A stretch of 64,000 nt of DNA from NCBI GenBank assembly GCA_965221785.1, contig CBDCSR010000003.1:2170001-2234000 (forward strand), given 5' to 3'. Under the pieces are notes generated by a model. That model worked only from the letters and a program-made list of their open reading frames with translations. It ran no database searches and had not been told where the DNA came from. Positions within the stretch are counted from its first letter, which is position 1. Each line of letters opens with the position of its first letter. The stretch is from BD2-11 sp965221785 (GTDB lineage: Bacteria; Gemmatimonadota; Gemmatimonadetes; Longimicrobiales; Gaopeijiaceae). This document shows positions 17,120-27,113 of the stretch, in pieces. Both the position numbers and the translations under genes were made by a program.

Positions 17120-19363
17120 CTATTGTCCCTTCATCCGCGGGAGGATGATGGTGAACTCCGTGAACTCGCCTTCCTCGGTGTCCACGGCGAGCTGCCCGTT
17201 GTGTTCGCGGACGATCTCGTGCGAAATCGACAGCCCCAGGCCAGTGCCCTGGGTGCCCGACTTGGTGGTGAAGAAGGGGTCGAAGATCTTGCGCACGACG
17301 CTCTCGGGCATGCCGGTGCCGTTGTCTCGAATCCTGATGCACACGCTGTCGCCCTGGCCTTCGGTGGACACGAGCAGAGTGGGAGAGTACCCGCGGCCTT
17401 CCGCCTTGCCGCGCATCTGGGTGGCCTGGCAGGCGTTGGTGACGATGTTCAGGATGACCCGGCTGAGGTCGCGGGCGATGCCGTCGACGCGGCCCGCGTC
17501 GGGGTCCATTTCCCGGATGATGGTCACGTTGAAGGTGGCATCGGTGCCGCGCATGCCGTGGTAGGCGAGCTTGGTGTATTCCTCCACCAGCAGATTGATG
17601 TCGATGGACTCGATCTGGCCGGCCTCGTCACGGGAGTGGGCCAGCATGCCGTCAACGATCCGGTTCGCGCGGTCGCCGTGCTCCTTGACCTTGGAGATGT
17701 TGAGTTGGAGATCGCCCAGGATCTCATCCACGATCTCGCTCAGCTCTTCATCCCCCGCCGCGGCGAGCGGCCCCGCGCCATCACCATTGCTGCTCTGTTC
17801 CTCGAGCCCCAGCTCTTCTCGCAGCTCGTCGATCAACTCCACCGAAAGCGCCGCGAAGTTGTTGACGAAGTTGAGGGGGTTGCGGATTTCGTGCGCCACG
17901 CCCGCCGTCAGTGCGCCCAGCGACGCCAGCTTCTCCTGGGTGATGACCTGTTCCTGCGTGCGCCGCAGCTCGTCGAGCGTGCTCTCAAGCTCCGCATTCT
18001 TGTCCTGGACCTCGGTGGCGAGCGCCTCTACCAGGTTCAGCCGCTGAACTTCGATGGCGTGCTGCCGGAACACCTCGAGGGCGCCCGCCATGTCGGTGAC
18101 CTCGTCGTTGCCGGCAATCTCCAGCTTCGCTTCCAGCTCGCCCCTGGACATGCGGCGCATCACGTCGGAGAGGTGGCGCAGGCGGACCAGGAGTCGCTCG
18201 CCGAAGAATTTCCAACCTCCGAAGACGGCCGCCAGCACGGCCAGGACGTTGACCGCAAGGATCGTCCACCAGCCGATCTGCAAGAGAGTGGCCGATCGGT
18301 CCGCCGCCTCCCGGGTCGAGATTTCCGCGTTTTCCACCAGCGGCTGAACGAGCGCGGCCAGGTCGTTGGTGGTCGCTTCGTTCAGCGTCAGATACTCCTC
18401 GGACTCGGCCAGCTCGGCCAACTCGAGGGTGCGGATGGTGTAGATTCCGTTGGCGGCCGAGTAGAGATCGCCCAGAGCCTGGAACGAGGGGTTGAACAGG
18501 GCGGCGGTCACCGGGCGCAGGTCGCCCAACGCGGCCCCCAGGTCGCCCATTGCCGCGGTCACCCTCTCGCGGTTGGTCTGAAGCAGGCCCGGATCGTCCT
18601 GCGTGAGTGCACGCTGGATGAGGACGGAAACCTCGTTCTGCGTCGCCTGGTAGTTGAGCAACCCTCTGTATTGATCCAGCTCGCCGGGCGTGTTTCTGGC
18701 GGAAATCGGCGCAGCCTGATCGGTGAGTTCCCGCAGGCCTGTTTCCATGAAGAATTCCTGATCGTCGATCTCCGTGACGAGCAGGAGTTCGGTTGCCAGT
18801 GTGACCTCCAGCACCTCGCGTTCCAACTCGTTTACCTGAGCGCGATAGGTCATCCGTCGAGCCGCCGATTCCCGGATGAAGTCGATGCTCTCCACCAGGC
18901 CGGAGACGAGCCGAACCACCGAATCCTGGAGTGCTCCCTCGAGTCCGGCGCCCGTAATCTGTCCGATGCGGGTAAGCAGGAATTCCTCTTCCCGCGCCAC
19001 ATCGAGGTCGACCAGCTCCAGATCTTCCGGCGTATCGGCCGCGATCAGCCTTGGGGACGCACGCACCAGTTCCGAGCTGCTTTGCGCTACGTCGAAGGCG
19101 GCGATCATCCCCGGCATGTAGGTGCCGGTGACGTCCCGCTGGCTCGCGTTGACGATCGTCATGAGACCGAGGGCCAGCACGCTCGCCACCAGAGTCAGGG
19201 ACACGCCCCCACCCAGCCCCACCCAGATCTGGCTCGCGATCCCGAAGCGGTTTCCCGTGGCTTCGCGGACCTTGGCGCCCCATCCGGACGGCAGCTTTGC
19301 CAGAGCCCACTCGAAGGTGGAATGGATTTTGGAGTCCAGACCCTCCTGAACCGGAGGAGTCAT
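17120..19363 (-). CDS. Sensor histidine kinase with long helical periplasmic domain (TorS-like layout)
   Basis: Membrane kinase of 747 residues. First membrane helix about 43-68, then a periplasmic region of about 320 residues that is almost wholly helical, like the stacked four-helix sensor of TorS. Second helix ('IGWWTILAVNVLAVLAAVFGGWKFFG'), HAMP ('VMRRMSRGELEAKLEIAGNDEVTDMAGAL'), a coiled coil, H-box 'GVAHEIRNPLNFVNNFA' (His near 491), and ATPase motifs 'VILNIVTNACQA', 'RDNGTGMPESVVRKIFDPFFTTK' and 'GTGLGLSI'. There is no receiver or HPt domain, unlike TorS itself. The start overlaps the stop of the binding-protein gene by four bases (ATGA). Neighbours suggest it reads the ligand state of that binding protein and signals to the response regulator/phosphatase. 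Confidence 0.88.
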   Translation of the reverse strand: MTPPVQEGLDSKIHSTFEWALAKLPSGWGAKVREATGNRFGIASQIWVGLGGGVSLTLVASVLALGLMTIVNASQRDVTGTYMPGMIAAFDVAQSSSELVRASPRLIAADTPEDLELVDLDVAREEEFLLTRIGQITGAGLEGALQDSVVRLVSGLVESIDFIRESAARRMTYRAQVNELEREVLEVTLATELLLVTEIDDQEFFMETGLRELTDQAAPISARNTPGELDQYRGLLNYQATQNEVSVLIQRALTQDDPGLLQTNRERVTAAMGDLGAALGDLRPVTAALFNPSFQALGDLYSAANGIYTIRTLELAELAESEEYLTLNEATTNDLAALVQPLVENAEISTREAADRSATLLQIGWWTILAVNVLAVLAAVFGGWKFFGERLLVRLRHLSDVMRRMSRGELEAKLEIAGNDEVTDMAGALEVFRQHAIEVQRLNLVEALATEVQDKNAELESTLDELRRTQEQVITQEKLASLGALTAGVAHEIRNPLNFVNNFAALSVELIDELREELGLEEQSSNGDGAGPLAAAGDEELSEIVDEILGDLQLNISKVKEHGDRANRIVDGMLAHSRDEAGQIESIDINLLVEEYTKLAYHGMRGTDATFNVTIIREMDPDAGRVDGIARDLSRVILNIVTNACQATQMRGKAEGRGYSPTLLVSTEGQGDSVCIRIRDNGTGMPESVVRKIFDPFFTTKSGTQGTGLGLSISHEIVREHNGQLAVDTEEGEFTEFTIILPRMKGQ

Positions 19364-20577
19364 CGCGACAGCCGCTCCATGGCCCGGAAACGGCCAGCCT
19401 GGATCCGGGTCAGAAACACGCGGTCCGAGCCCTGGTTGTCCCGCTCGCCATACTCCACCTCGAATCCGCCCAGATCGATGGGCCCTGCTTCCCGCAGCGT
19501 TTCGAGGAAGCTCTCCCGGGTCGGTTCCGGGCCCGTCCGGTCCAGCCCTTCGACGATCAGAAGTCCGGCCAGGTAGCCTTCGAGCGAGACGAAGCCGGGA
19601 CTCGCATCCGGGTCCACCACTTCCAGCGCCTGGTGGTAGCGGGCCACCACGGGAACGGAGGTGTCCCCGGGGAAGGGGACGACCTGCGTGACCACGACAC
19701 CCTCGCCCGCCGCCCCCAGCTCGTTCAGCAGCGCGTTGCTGCCCACGAACGAGATGTTCACGAAGATGGCGTTCACGCCGATGCGGCGCGCCCACCTGAT
19801 GAACGTGGCCGCGGGTTGATAGGCGCCGATGATGATCACGGCCTGAGGGTTGCCCTCCCGGATGTCGAGAAGAGCCCGTTTCACCGCGGTGGTGTTGCGG
19901 ACGTATGCTCCCTCGGCCACCAGCACCATGTCGCGCCTTCCCAGGGCACGGCGCATGCCGGTCAGTCCGGCGTTGCCGTAGTTGTCGTCCTGGTACAGGA
20001 CCGCGAAGCGCGTAAAGCCGAGGTCCGTGGTGAGGCGCTCGACCATCTCCTCGGTTTCCTGGAAATAGGATGCGCGCAGGTTGACCACGAAATCGCGGTT
20101 CTCACGCAGGAATTCCGCCCCCGTGAACGGCCCGATATAGGGGACGCCCGCGGCGCTCGCGACCGGTTCCGCCGCGGTGGAGGTGGGGGTTCCCACCGCG
20201 CCCACCAGTCCGAACACCCCTTCGGCGATGAGCGAGTGCGTGTTGTCGGAAGCGGCCTCGGGCTCGTATCCGTCGTCACGCGAACGGAGCCGCAGCATCC
20301 GTCCCTGCACACCCCCTCGCCGGTTGGCTTCGTCGAACGCCGCGAGAATCCCGAGCCTCATGTTGGATCCGAGTTCGCTCGTGGGGCCGCTGAAGGCGGC
20401 CGACTGCCCGAACACGATCGAATCCGCGAAGACGCCTTCCGCTTCCGACTGGGCCGCCAGCGGCGAGCCCGGCAGAGGCCCGACCACGATCCCCAGAAAG
20501 ACCCCGAGCGCAGCTCGGCGAGGCGTCAGGGCATGGGTCGCCGATGTCCAGCCCCGGCACCCCGTCCCGCGTCTCAT
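19360..20577 (-). CDS. Periplasmic ligand-binding protein, Leu/Ile/Val-binding (type I) family
   Basis: 405-residue secreted receptor. A basic N-region and hydrophobic core precede the likely cleavage site after 'SPLAA'. The mature part begins 'IVFGQSAAFSGPTSELGSNMRLGILAAFDEANRRGGVQGRMLRL', the hallmark of the branched-chain amino acid-binding family, with 'GLVGAVGTPTSTAAEPVASAAGVPYIGPFTGAEFLR' in the binding cleft. No permease or ATPase genes accompany it. It sits between a response regulator and a histidine kinase, with a TGATG overlap upstream and an ATGA overlap downstream. This suggests a sensing rather than transport role, as with TorT. The ligand cannot be named. Confidence 0.85.
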   Translation of the reverse strand: MRRGTGCRGWTSATHALTPRRAALGVFLGIVVGPLPGSPLAAQSEAEGVFADSIVFGQSAAFSGPTSELGSNMRLGILAAFDEANRRGGVQGRMLRLRSRDDGYEPEAASDNTHSLIAEGVFGLVGAVGTPTSTAAEPVASAAGVPYIGPFTGAEFLRENRDFVVNLRASYFQETEEMVERLTTDLGFTRFAVLYQDDNYGNAGLTGMRRALGRRDMVLVAEGAYVRNTTAVKRALLDIREGNPQAVIIIGAYQPAATFIRWARRIGVNAIFVNISFVGSNALLNELGAAGEGVVVTQVVPFPGDTSVPVVARYHQALEVVDPDASPGFVSLEGYLAGLLIVEGLDRTGPEPTRESFLETLREAGPIDLGGFEVEYGERDNQGSDRVFLTRIQAGRFRAMERLSR

Positions 20578-21728
20578 CAGTCCCCTCCGTATCGGAGCGC
20601 CAGGCAGGTCAGGTCGTCGGATTGCGGCGCCCCGCCCGCGTGCTCGTGTACGGCGTCAACCACCTGGCGCGTCATGTCCTCGGGGTCGGCACCGGCCGCC
20701 TTCCTCAGGATTTCCAGCAGCGTGTCGTCCCCGAACTGGTTTCCAGCCTCGTCCATCGCTTCGGTCACGCCGTCCGTGTAGAAGAAGACGATGTCGCCCT
20801 CCTCCAATTGCATCGAGTGTTGCTGATAGGGGAACTCGTCGATCACGCCGAGGACGATGCCGCTGTCTCCCGGCAGCCACGTTACCTCGCCCGAAGGCTT
20901 GACCAGACAGGGGAGGTTGTGGCCTCCGTTTACGTATTGCAGAAGTCCCGACGCCGGATCGAGCACCGCGTAGAACATGGTTACGAACATCGACTCCTTG
21001 TTCTGTTCGTAGAGTAGCTGGTTGACCTCGGTGATGCACTTTACCGGCTCACGTTCGCCAAGGGCGGACCCCTTGACGAGGGTTCGGCTCACCATCATGA
21101 AGAGCGCGGCCGGCACCCCTTTGCCGGAGACGTCCGCGACGACCACGGCAAACCCGTCATCGTCCACCGGGAAGAAGTCGTAGAAGTCGCCGCCCACTTC
21201 CTTGGCCGGGGTCATCCATGCGTACAGGCCGTACTGCGGATGCTCCGGGAACACCTTGGGCAGAATCGAGTCCTGCATCTGCGCCGCCACCCCCAGCTCC
21301 TGGCGCAGGGCGACGAGTTCGTCGCGAGATCGAAGCGCGTCGCGCATCACCTGCAAGTGCCGGATCGTCTTGTCGATCGTGGTCTCGAGATCGTCGAAGT
21401 TGATCGGCTTGGTGAGGAAGTCGAACGCGCCGCGATTCATGGCGGTGCGGATGTTCTCCATGTCCCCGTACGCCGTGACGATCACAGCGCGCAGGTCCAG
21501 GTCCAGAGAGTTGATCTGGCTGAGTAGCGTCAGCCCGTCCATCTCCGGCATGTTGATGTCCGACAGGACCATGTCGATGTCGTCCTGCTCGTTGAGCTTG
21601 TCGAGCGCTTCGACACCATTGCTGGCGAAGACGAGTTCGATCTCGCGCCGACGCACCTTGCGGCGGAACTTCTGCCTGAGGAGAAGCTCGAGATCCGGCT
21701 CGTCGTCCACCACAAGAATCTTCTTCAT
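20577..21728 (-). CDS. Response regulator fused to SpoIIE/RsbU-type PP2C phosphatase
   Basis: 383 residues. Receiver domain residues 1-125 with acidic pocket 'VVDDEPD', phospho-acceptor Asp57 in 'LSDINMPEMDG', Thr in 'VIVTAYGD' and Lys in 'FLTKPINFDD'. A coiled-coil linker leads to a SpoIIE phosphatase domain ('EVGGDFYDFFPVDDDGFAVVVADVSGKG', 'YVNGGHNLP', 'FYTDGVTEAMD', 'SDDLTCLAL') carrying the metal-binding Asp residues. Family knowledge: such proteins dephosphorylate an RsbV-type antagonist when the receiver is phosphorylated. ATG at 21728 has a strong GGGAGGA site. It is first in the operon with the binding protein and kinase and is divergent from RsbW/RsbV-like genes. Confidence 0.92.
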   Translation of the reverse strand: MKKILVVDDEPDLELLLRQKFRRKVRRREIELVFASNGVEALDKLNEQDDIDMVLSDINMPEMDGLTLLSQINSLDLDLRAVIVTAYGDMENIRTAMNRGAFDFLTKPINFDDLETTIDKTIRHLQVMRDALRSRDELVALRQELGVAAQMQDSILPKVFPEHPQYGLYAWMTPAKEVGGDFYDFFPVDDDGFAVVVADVSGKGVPAALFMMVSRTLVKGSALGEREPVKCITEVNQLLYEQNKESMFVTMFYAVLDPASGLLQYVNGGHNLPCLVKPSGEVTWLPGDSGIVLGVIDEFPYQQHSMQLEEGDIVFFYTDGVTEAMDEAGNQFGDDTLLEILRKAAGADPEDMTRQVVDAVHEHAGGAPQSDDLTCLALRYGGD

Positions 21729-22082
21729 ACGTCCTCCCGAAAGAGAAGCGAGCCCGGTGCAGTCCGCCGTGCCGGCGGCCGGCCGGCGCCGGAGCCTGAT
21801 CGGGCGTTGGCGTCGCCCAAAACTACTCGTTGCGCGCGCGTTGGCAACAACGATCCGTACTTGCCCGGGCTCGGAAATGTTGGAGATCGGGTCCTGTTTC
21901 GCGTTGCCGGCGTGTCGTGCCGATGCCGGCGTATCGAGGGATGCGCATTCGAGCCTGCCGTGATAGGTTGTTAGGCCGGCAAATCCGGAAGCCGTCGGCG
22001 CCCGGAACACGTCGGCGGGGAAACCTGGCGCGGAACAAAGGGAGAATGGCGCAGTCGTTGGGGCACAGCGACGGATCGACGC
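21729..22082. other. 354-bp divergent intergenic region of the signalling island
   Basis: No gene seen. It must hold promoters for the phosphatase operon (minus) and the rsbW-rsbV pair (plus). On the minus strand TTGCCA and TAGTTT, separated by 16 bases, lie at about 21822-21849 and are a weak sigma70-like candidate. A GC-rich stretch with GCCGGC repeats (21766-21790) and a partial copy of the intergenic repeat (21946-21956) also occur. No clear operator was identified. Confidence 0.4.
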
Positions 22083-22502
22083 ATGGATGTCACGCTTGGG
22101 ATTGATGTGGGGATGGACCAGCACGAGCCTCGAAGGGTCGTGGAGGTGTTCGAGCGTTTCGCCACGGCGAACGGCATAAGCGACCTGGTAGTGCAGAGGT
22201 TCTGTCTGGCGCTGGACGAAATCCTCACCAACGTCGTCTCCTACGGGTTCGAGAAAGTACCCGAAGAACCGAGGATTCGCGTGGACTTCGACCTGGGAGA
22301 CGGGCTGCTGAAAGTCCGCATCGAAGACAACGGTCGGTCGTTCAATCCGCTAGCCGACGCGCCGCTCCCGGATTTCACGCTGCCGGTGGACGAGCGACCG
22401 ATCGGCGGGCTCGGCATCCACCTTGCCAAGAACCTCGTGCACCACATATCCTATCGACGCGATAAAAAGCGAAACTGCCTGACCCTCACACAGCCGCTGT
22501 AG
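22083..22502 (+). CDS. RsbW-like anti-sigma factor / serine-protein kinase
   Basis: 139-residue GHKL-ATPase of the partner-switching type. It carries the N-box 'LALDEILTNVVSYGF' (Asn50 region), G1 box 'VRIEDNGRSFNP' and G2 region 'PIGGLGIHLAKNLV'. Family role: binds and inhibits a sigma factor or other target, and phosphorylates an RsbV-like antagonist. The pair rsbW-rsbV is on the plus strand, divergent from the phosphatase that would reverse the phosphorylation. No sigma factor gene lies next to it, so its target is unknown. The ribosome site is weak. Confidence 0.88.
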   Translation: MDVTLGIDVGMDQHEPRRVVEVFERFATANGISDLVVQRFCLALDEILTNVVSYGFEKVPEEPRIRVDFDLGDGLLKVRIEDNGRSFNPLADAPLPDFTLPVDERPIGGLGIHLAKNLVHHISYRRDKKRNCLTLTQPL

Positions 22503-22526
22503 GGCGCGACAGGGGAATCCAAATCC

Positions 22527-22859
22527 GTGAAAGTCACAGCCAGTCAGTCAGGGGACGCCGTGATCGCGGCCGTAAGCGGCCGCGTTGATTCGGTAAACGC
22601 CACCTCCTTCGAACAGGAGTTGAGCAAGGCCATGGAGGGCGGTTCGAGCCGCCTGGTCGTGGATTGCGGCGAGCTGTCGTACATCAGCAGCGCCGGCCTG
22701 CGCATTCTCCTCCTCGCCGTCAAGAAGACCCGTGCGCAGGGTGGAGGAGTGGCGCTGTGCCAGGTGCAGGACCACGTCCGGGAGGTGCTGGAGGTCAGCG
22801 GTTTCACACGCATCATGACGGTCCGCGATACCGTCGAGCAGGCGATCGACAGCTTCTGA
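22527..22859 (+). CDS. RsbV/SpoIIAA-like anti-sigma factor antagonist (STAS domain)
   Basis: 110-residue single STAS domain. The conserved loop reads 'DCGELSYISSAGLRILL'; by alignment with SpoIIAA the phosphorylated residue should be Ser55 (second Ser of the pair). GTG at 22527 is the start, 24 bases after the kinase stop, so the two are co-expressed. Phosphorylated by the RsbW-like partner and dephosphorylated by a SpoIIE-type phosphatase, it would release the target when unphosphorylated. Confidence 0.9.
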   Translation: MKVTASQSGDAVIAAVSGRVDSVNATSFEQELSKAMEGGSSRLVVDCGELSYISSAGLRILLLAVKKTRAQGGGVALCQVQDHVREVLEVSGFTRIMTVRDTVEQAIDSF

Positions 22860-23045
22860 AGGCTTTACGGGGCCGGAGCCCGACTCAGAGCTACCCGCCC
22901 CTTTCCGGCGCCCGGCGCCCCTCGCCTCGGTGTTCAGTATGCGCCGCCCGTATGCGCCGCTGCCCTTCCCGTCCGAGCACGCCGGCAGGCTCTCTCGCCC
23001 TCCGCGCGATGGTTCCCGGCCGAGCCCGTCGATTTCGGTTTCGGG

Positions 23046-24221
23046 CTAGAAGTAGGTGAACGCCTGGACCTTCAGGGACCATTCGGTGCGGTCAAGCGAG
23101 GACCGGTAGATATCCAGGTTGATGGAGATGCCGTTCTTCCCGAAGGCGTACAGCATGAAGCCGGGTGTGATCGTGAAGCCGGAAAAATCCCCGCCATCGG
23201 CATCCTCCGTCCGGGCCCAACTCAGGCGCAACAGGGGTTCGATGGCCTCGAAGCGGGCGGTCTCCGGCAGCCGCGCATACCAGAGGCCCATCGCCTGAAA
23301 CGCCGTGAACGGGGTGTCCTGGGCCACCTTCCAGTTCCGCCCCCGGATCGCCCCCAGCAGCAGGTGACCTCCGTCCCGCCATGTCCCTGCCTCGAACTCG
23401 AGCCCGTAGGCCGGGGTCCAGGCCGACCCGTACTCGAAGCGGGTTTCGTCGAATGAGGCGTAGGCCGCAAAACGGCTTGCTTCGGTGAGGTCGAACGACA
23501 GCTGCGTCGTGGTCGACTTCCAGCTGTTGGCATCCCGGTTGTCGATGCCTTCTCCGTTCGTGAGCGTTACGCGGTAGCTCGCGCGGCTGCCAAGGCGGCC
23601 GGTCATCAGCAACCCGGGCTCGTACCCGTTCAGGCCAAGCCGGAAGGCAAGGTTGCCGAAGGAACAGACACCACCGACTCCCGGGCAGTCGTCGGCGCCC
23701 GAGACTCTCGCGTCACGTTCGATGAGCGGCAGGTCCGAGTTGGGTACCAGCCAGAAGTACGAAATGCCGCGCTTGAACTGACCCATGTTGAGGACGAAGG
23801 CTTCGGAGAAGCTCAGCGTGAGCCAAGCGTCCAGCACCGTTCCTCCGCGCAGCGCCTCGAACTGGAGCCGACCGCTGACGAAGTCGTTGTAGCGCCCGTC
23901 CAGGGTGATCCAGGCGCGCCGCATGGAAAACGTCGAGACGGCACCCTCGGGGCTCGGTGCCTCGTACTGCGCGTGCACGCGCGCGTCGAACGAAACACTG
24001 GAGCCGCCATAGGAACGGAAGGGCGGGTCCTGCGCCTGGAGCGCGGAGGGGGAGAACGCCATGGCTGCGAGCAGCATGCCTCCGACCGCGGTCCTTGCGG
24101 ACGCTCTTGAATTCGCTCGCCGCTTCCGCCGGCGCTTGCCGGCATGGATGCCCGGGTGCGGATCGGAATGGGGATTCCTTGCCGCTACTGCCGTGATCAT
24201 CGTTTCTTGGTGCGCCGGCAT
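23046..24221 (-). CDS. Outer-membrane porin-like beta-barrel (phosphate-selective porin O/P-like)
   Basis: 391 residues ending in Phe, the outer-membrane insertion signal ('LKVQAFTYF'). The long N-terminus is strongly basic ('GKRRRKRR') before a hydrophobic core ending near 'SALQAQ', giving an unusually long signal peptide of about 64 residues. The barrel has features of the OprO/OprP-like group: 'VSTFSMRRAWITLDGRYNDFVSGRLQFEA', 'AFVLNMGQFKRGISYFWLVPNSDLPLIERD'. The pore specificity is not clear. ATG at 24221 is supported by AGGAGG at 24227-24232. It lies downstream of fhs on the same strand after a 107-base gap, and converges with the rsbV gene. Confidence 0.75.
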   Translation of the reverse strand: MPAHQETMITAVAARNPHSDPHPGIHAGKRRRKRRANSRASARTAVGGMLLAAMAFSPSALQAQDPPFRSYGGSSVSFDARVHAQYEAPSPEGAVSTFSMRRAWITLDGRYNDFVSGRLQFEALRGGTVLDAWLTLSFSEAFVLNMGQFKRGISYFWLVPNSDLPLIERDARVSGADDCPGVGGVCSFGNLAFRLGLNGYEPGLLMTGRLGSRASYRVTLTNGEGIDNRDANSWKSTTTQLSFDLTEASRFAAYASFDETRFEYGSAWTPAYGLEFEAGTWRDGGHLLLGAIRGRNWKVAQDTPFTAFQAMGLWYARLPETARFEAIEPLLRLSWARTEDADGGDFSGFTITPGFMLYAFGKNGISINLDIYRSSLDRTEWSLKVQAFTYF

Positions 24222-24328
24222 CGTGGCCTCCTGGGAGGTGGTGTCGCGGTTGTCGTGGTGTGGTCGCTCCGGCCGTGTCCGCTGTGGCTCGGCACCGCCG
24301 ATGGCCGAATCGAGGGTATTCGCGCCCT

Positions 24329-26227
<1,899 letters not shown>

Positions 26228-26385
26228 TGGCAGGGGGATTCCATGGTTTCAGGGCGCTGGCGTCGGATGCCGAGGGGTTCGCCGTGCAACAAGTCGGTGC
26301 TCGCGGATGCGCCAGAAAGATTCCCTCCGCGGGGTGATTTGGGAATAGGTGCGGGAAAGGAGCCGTGCGGGGCACGGTGATTTCC

Positions 26386-26415
26386 TTGATTCGGTCCCGC
26401 GGGTACGGGTACATT
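26386..26415 (+). promoter_or_regulatory. Candidate sigma70-type promoter for thpR
   Basis: TTGATT (26386-26391) and TACATT (26410-26415) are 18 bases apart, 63 bases before the thpR start, in a locally AT-richer patch. It would drive thpR and possibly the following ntrX-like and lepB genes. Confidence 0.4.
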
Positions 26416-26478
26416 AATCGCCGTATCATGGCGCATCCCCGCCACAATCCCCGGCCACCCTCCTTTCCAGAGCCCCGC

Positions 26479-27063
26479 ATGCGACTTTTCATCGCGCTGA
26501 ATCTGTCCGATGGCGCGAAGGAAAGCGTGTACGACGCCGCCCGGCCCATCAGAGAGGCCGGTTTGCCGGTGCGGTGGCTGGATCCCGACACGTATCACCT
26601 GACCCTCAAGTTCCTGGGCAATCCGCATCCCGACCTGACGCCGCGCGTGTCCGAGGTGATCGACGAAGTCGGGGGCAAGAACCGGCCCTTTTCGATGGAG
26701 ATCCGCGGCTTCGGGGCCTTTCCCACGATTCGCCGCCCGAGGGTGCTGTGGGCCGGGGTGGAGCCGGTCCTCGCCCTGCGCTGTCTGAAGCAGGACGTGG
26801 AGTGGGGGCTGGCCAGCCTGGGCTTCAGCCGGGAGACGAGCGCCTTCCATCCCCACATCACCGTGGGGCGCGCCAGGCCGGAGACCGGCGCCGGCGCCTT
26901 CCGCGGACTGGACGCCCTGGTTGCCGACCTGGACTTCCGCCATCACATCGAGGTGACCTCGGTGGAACTCATGCGCAGTCATCTCTCCCGCACCGGAGCC
27001 CGCTACAGCGTCGTATCCTCGGCGGCGCTCGGGACACCGGAATCGGCGCAGCCCAACGCCTGA
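26479..27063 (+). CDS. thpR: RNA 2',3'-cyclic phosphodiesterase (LigT/ThpR, 2H family)
   Basis: 194-residue cytosolic 2H phosphoesterase that opens 2',3'-cyclic phosphate ends of RNA. The two HxTx motifs are 'HLTL' (His40) and 'HITV' (His126), spaced as in the family. The family N-terminus 'MRLFIALNLSD' fixes the start at 26479, since an upstream in-frame start at 26365 would add unrelated residues. It precedes the sigma54 regulator by 50 bases on the same strand. Confidence 0.92.
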   Translation: MRLFIALNLSDGAKESVYDAARPIREAGLPVRWLDPDTYHLTLKFLGNPHPDLTPRVSEVIDEVGGKNRPFSMEIRGFGAFPTIRRPRVLWAGVEPVLALRCLKQDVEWGLASLGFSRETSAFHPHITVGRARPETGAGAFRGLDALVADLDFRHHIEVTSVELMRSHLSRTGARYSVVSSAALGTPESAQPNA

Positions 27064-27113
27064 TGACCGCGATCCGCGCGAGGTCCCCGATACTCCGCCC
27101 CTGACACGACTTC

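Noticed and set aside
16601..19576. A 991-codon plus-strand open frame across comM and the kinase
   Set aside because: It crosses two well-supported genes in the wrong frame and has low-information composition.
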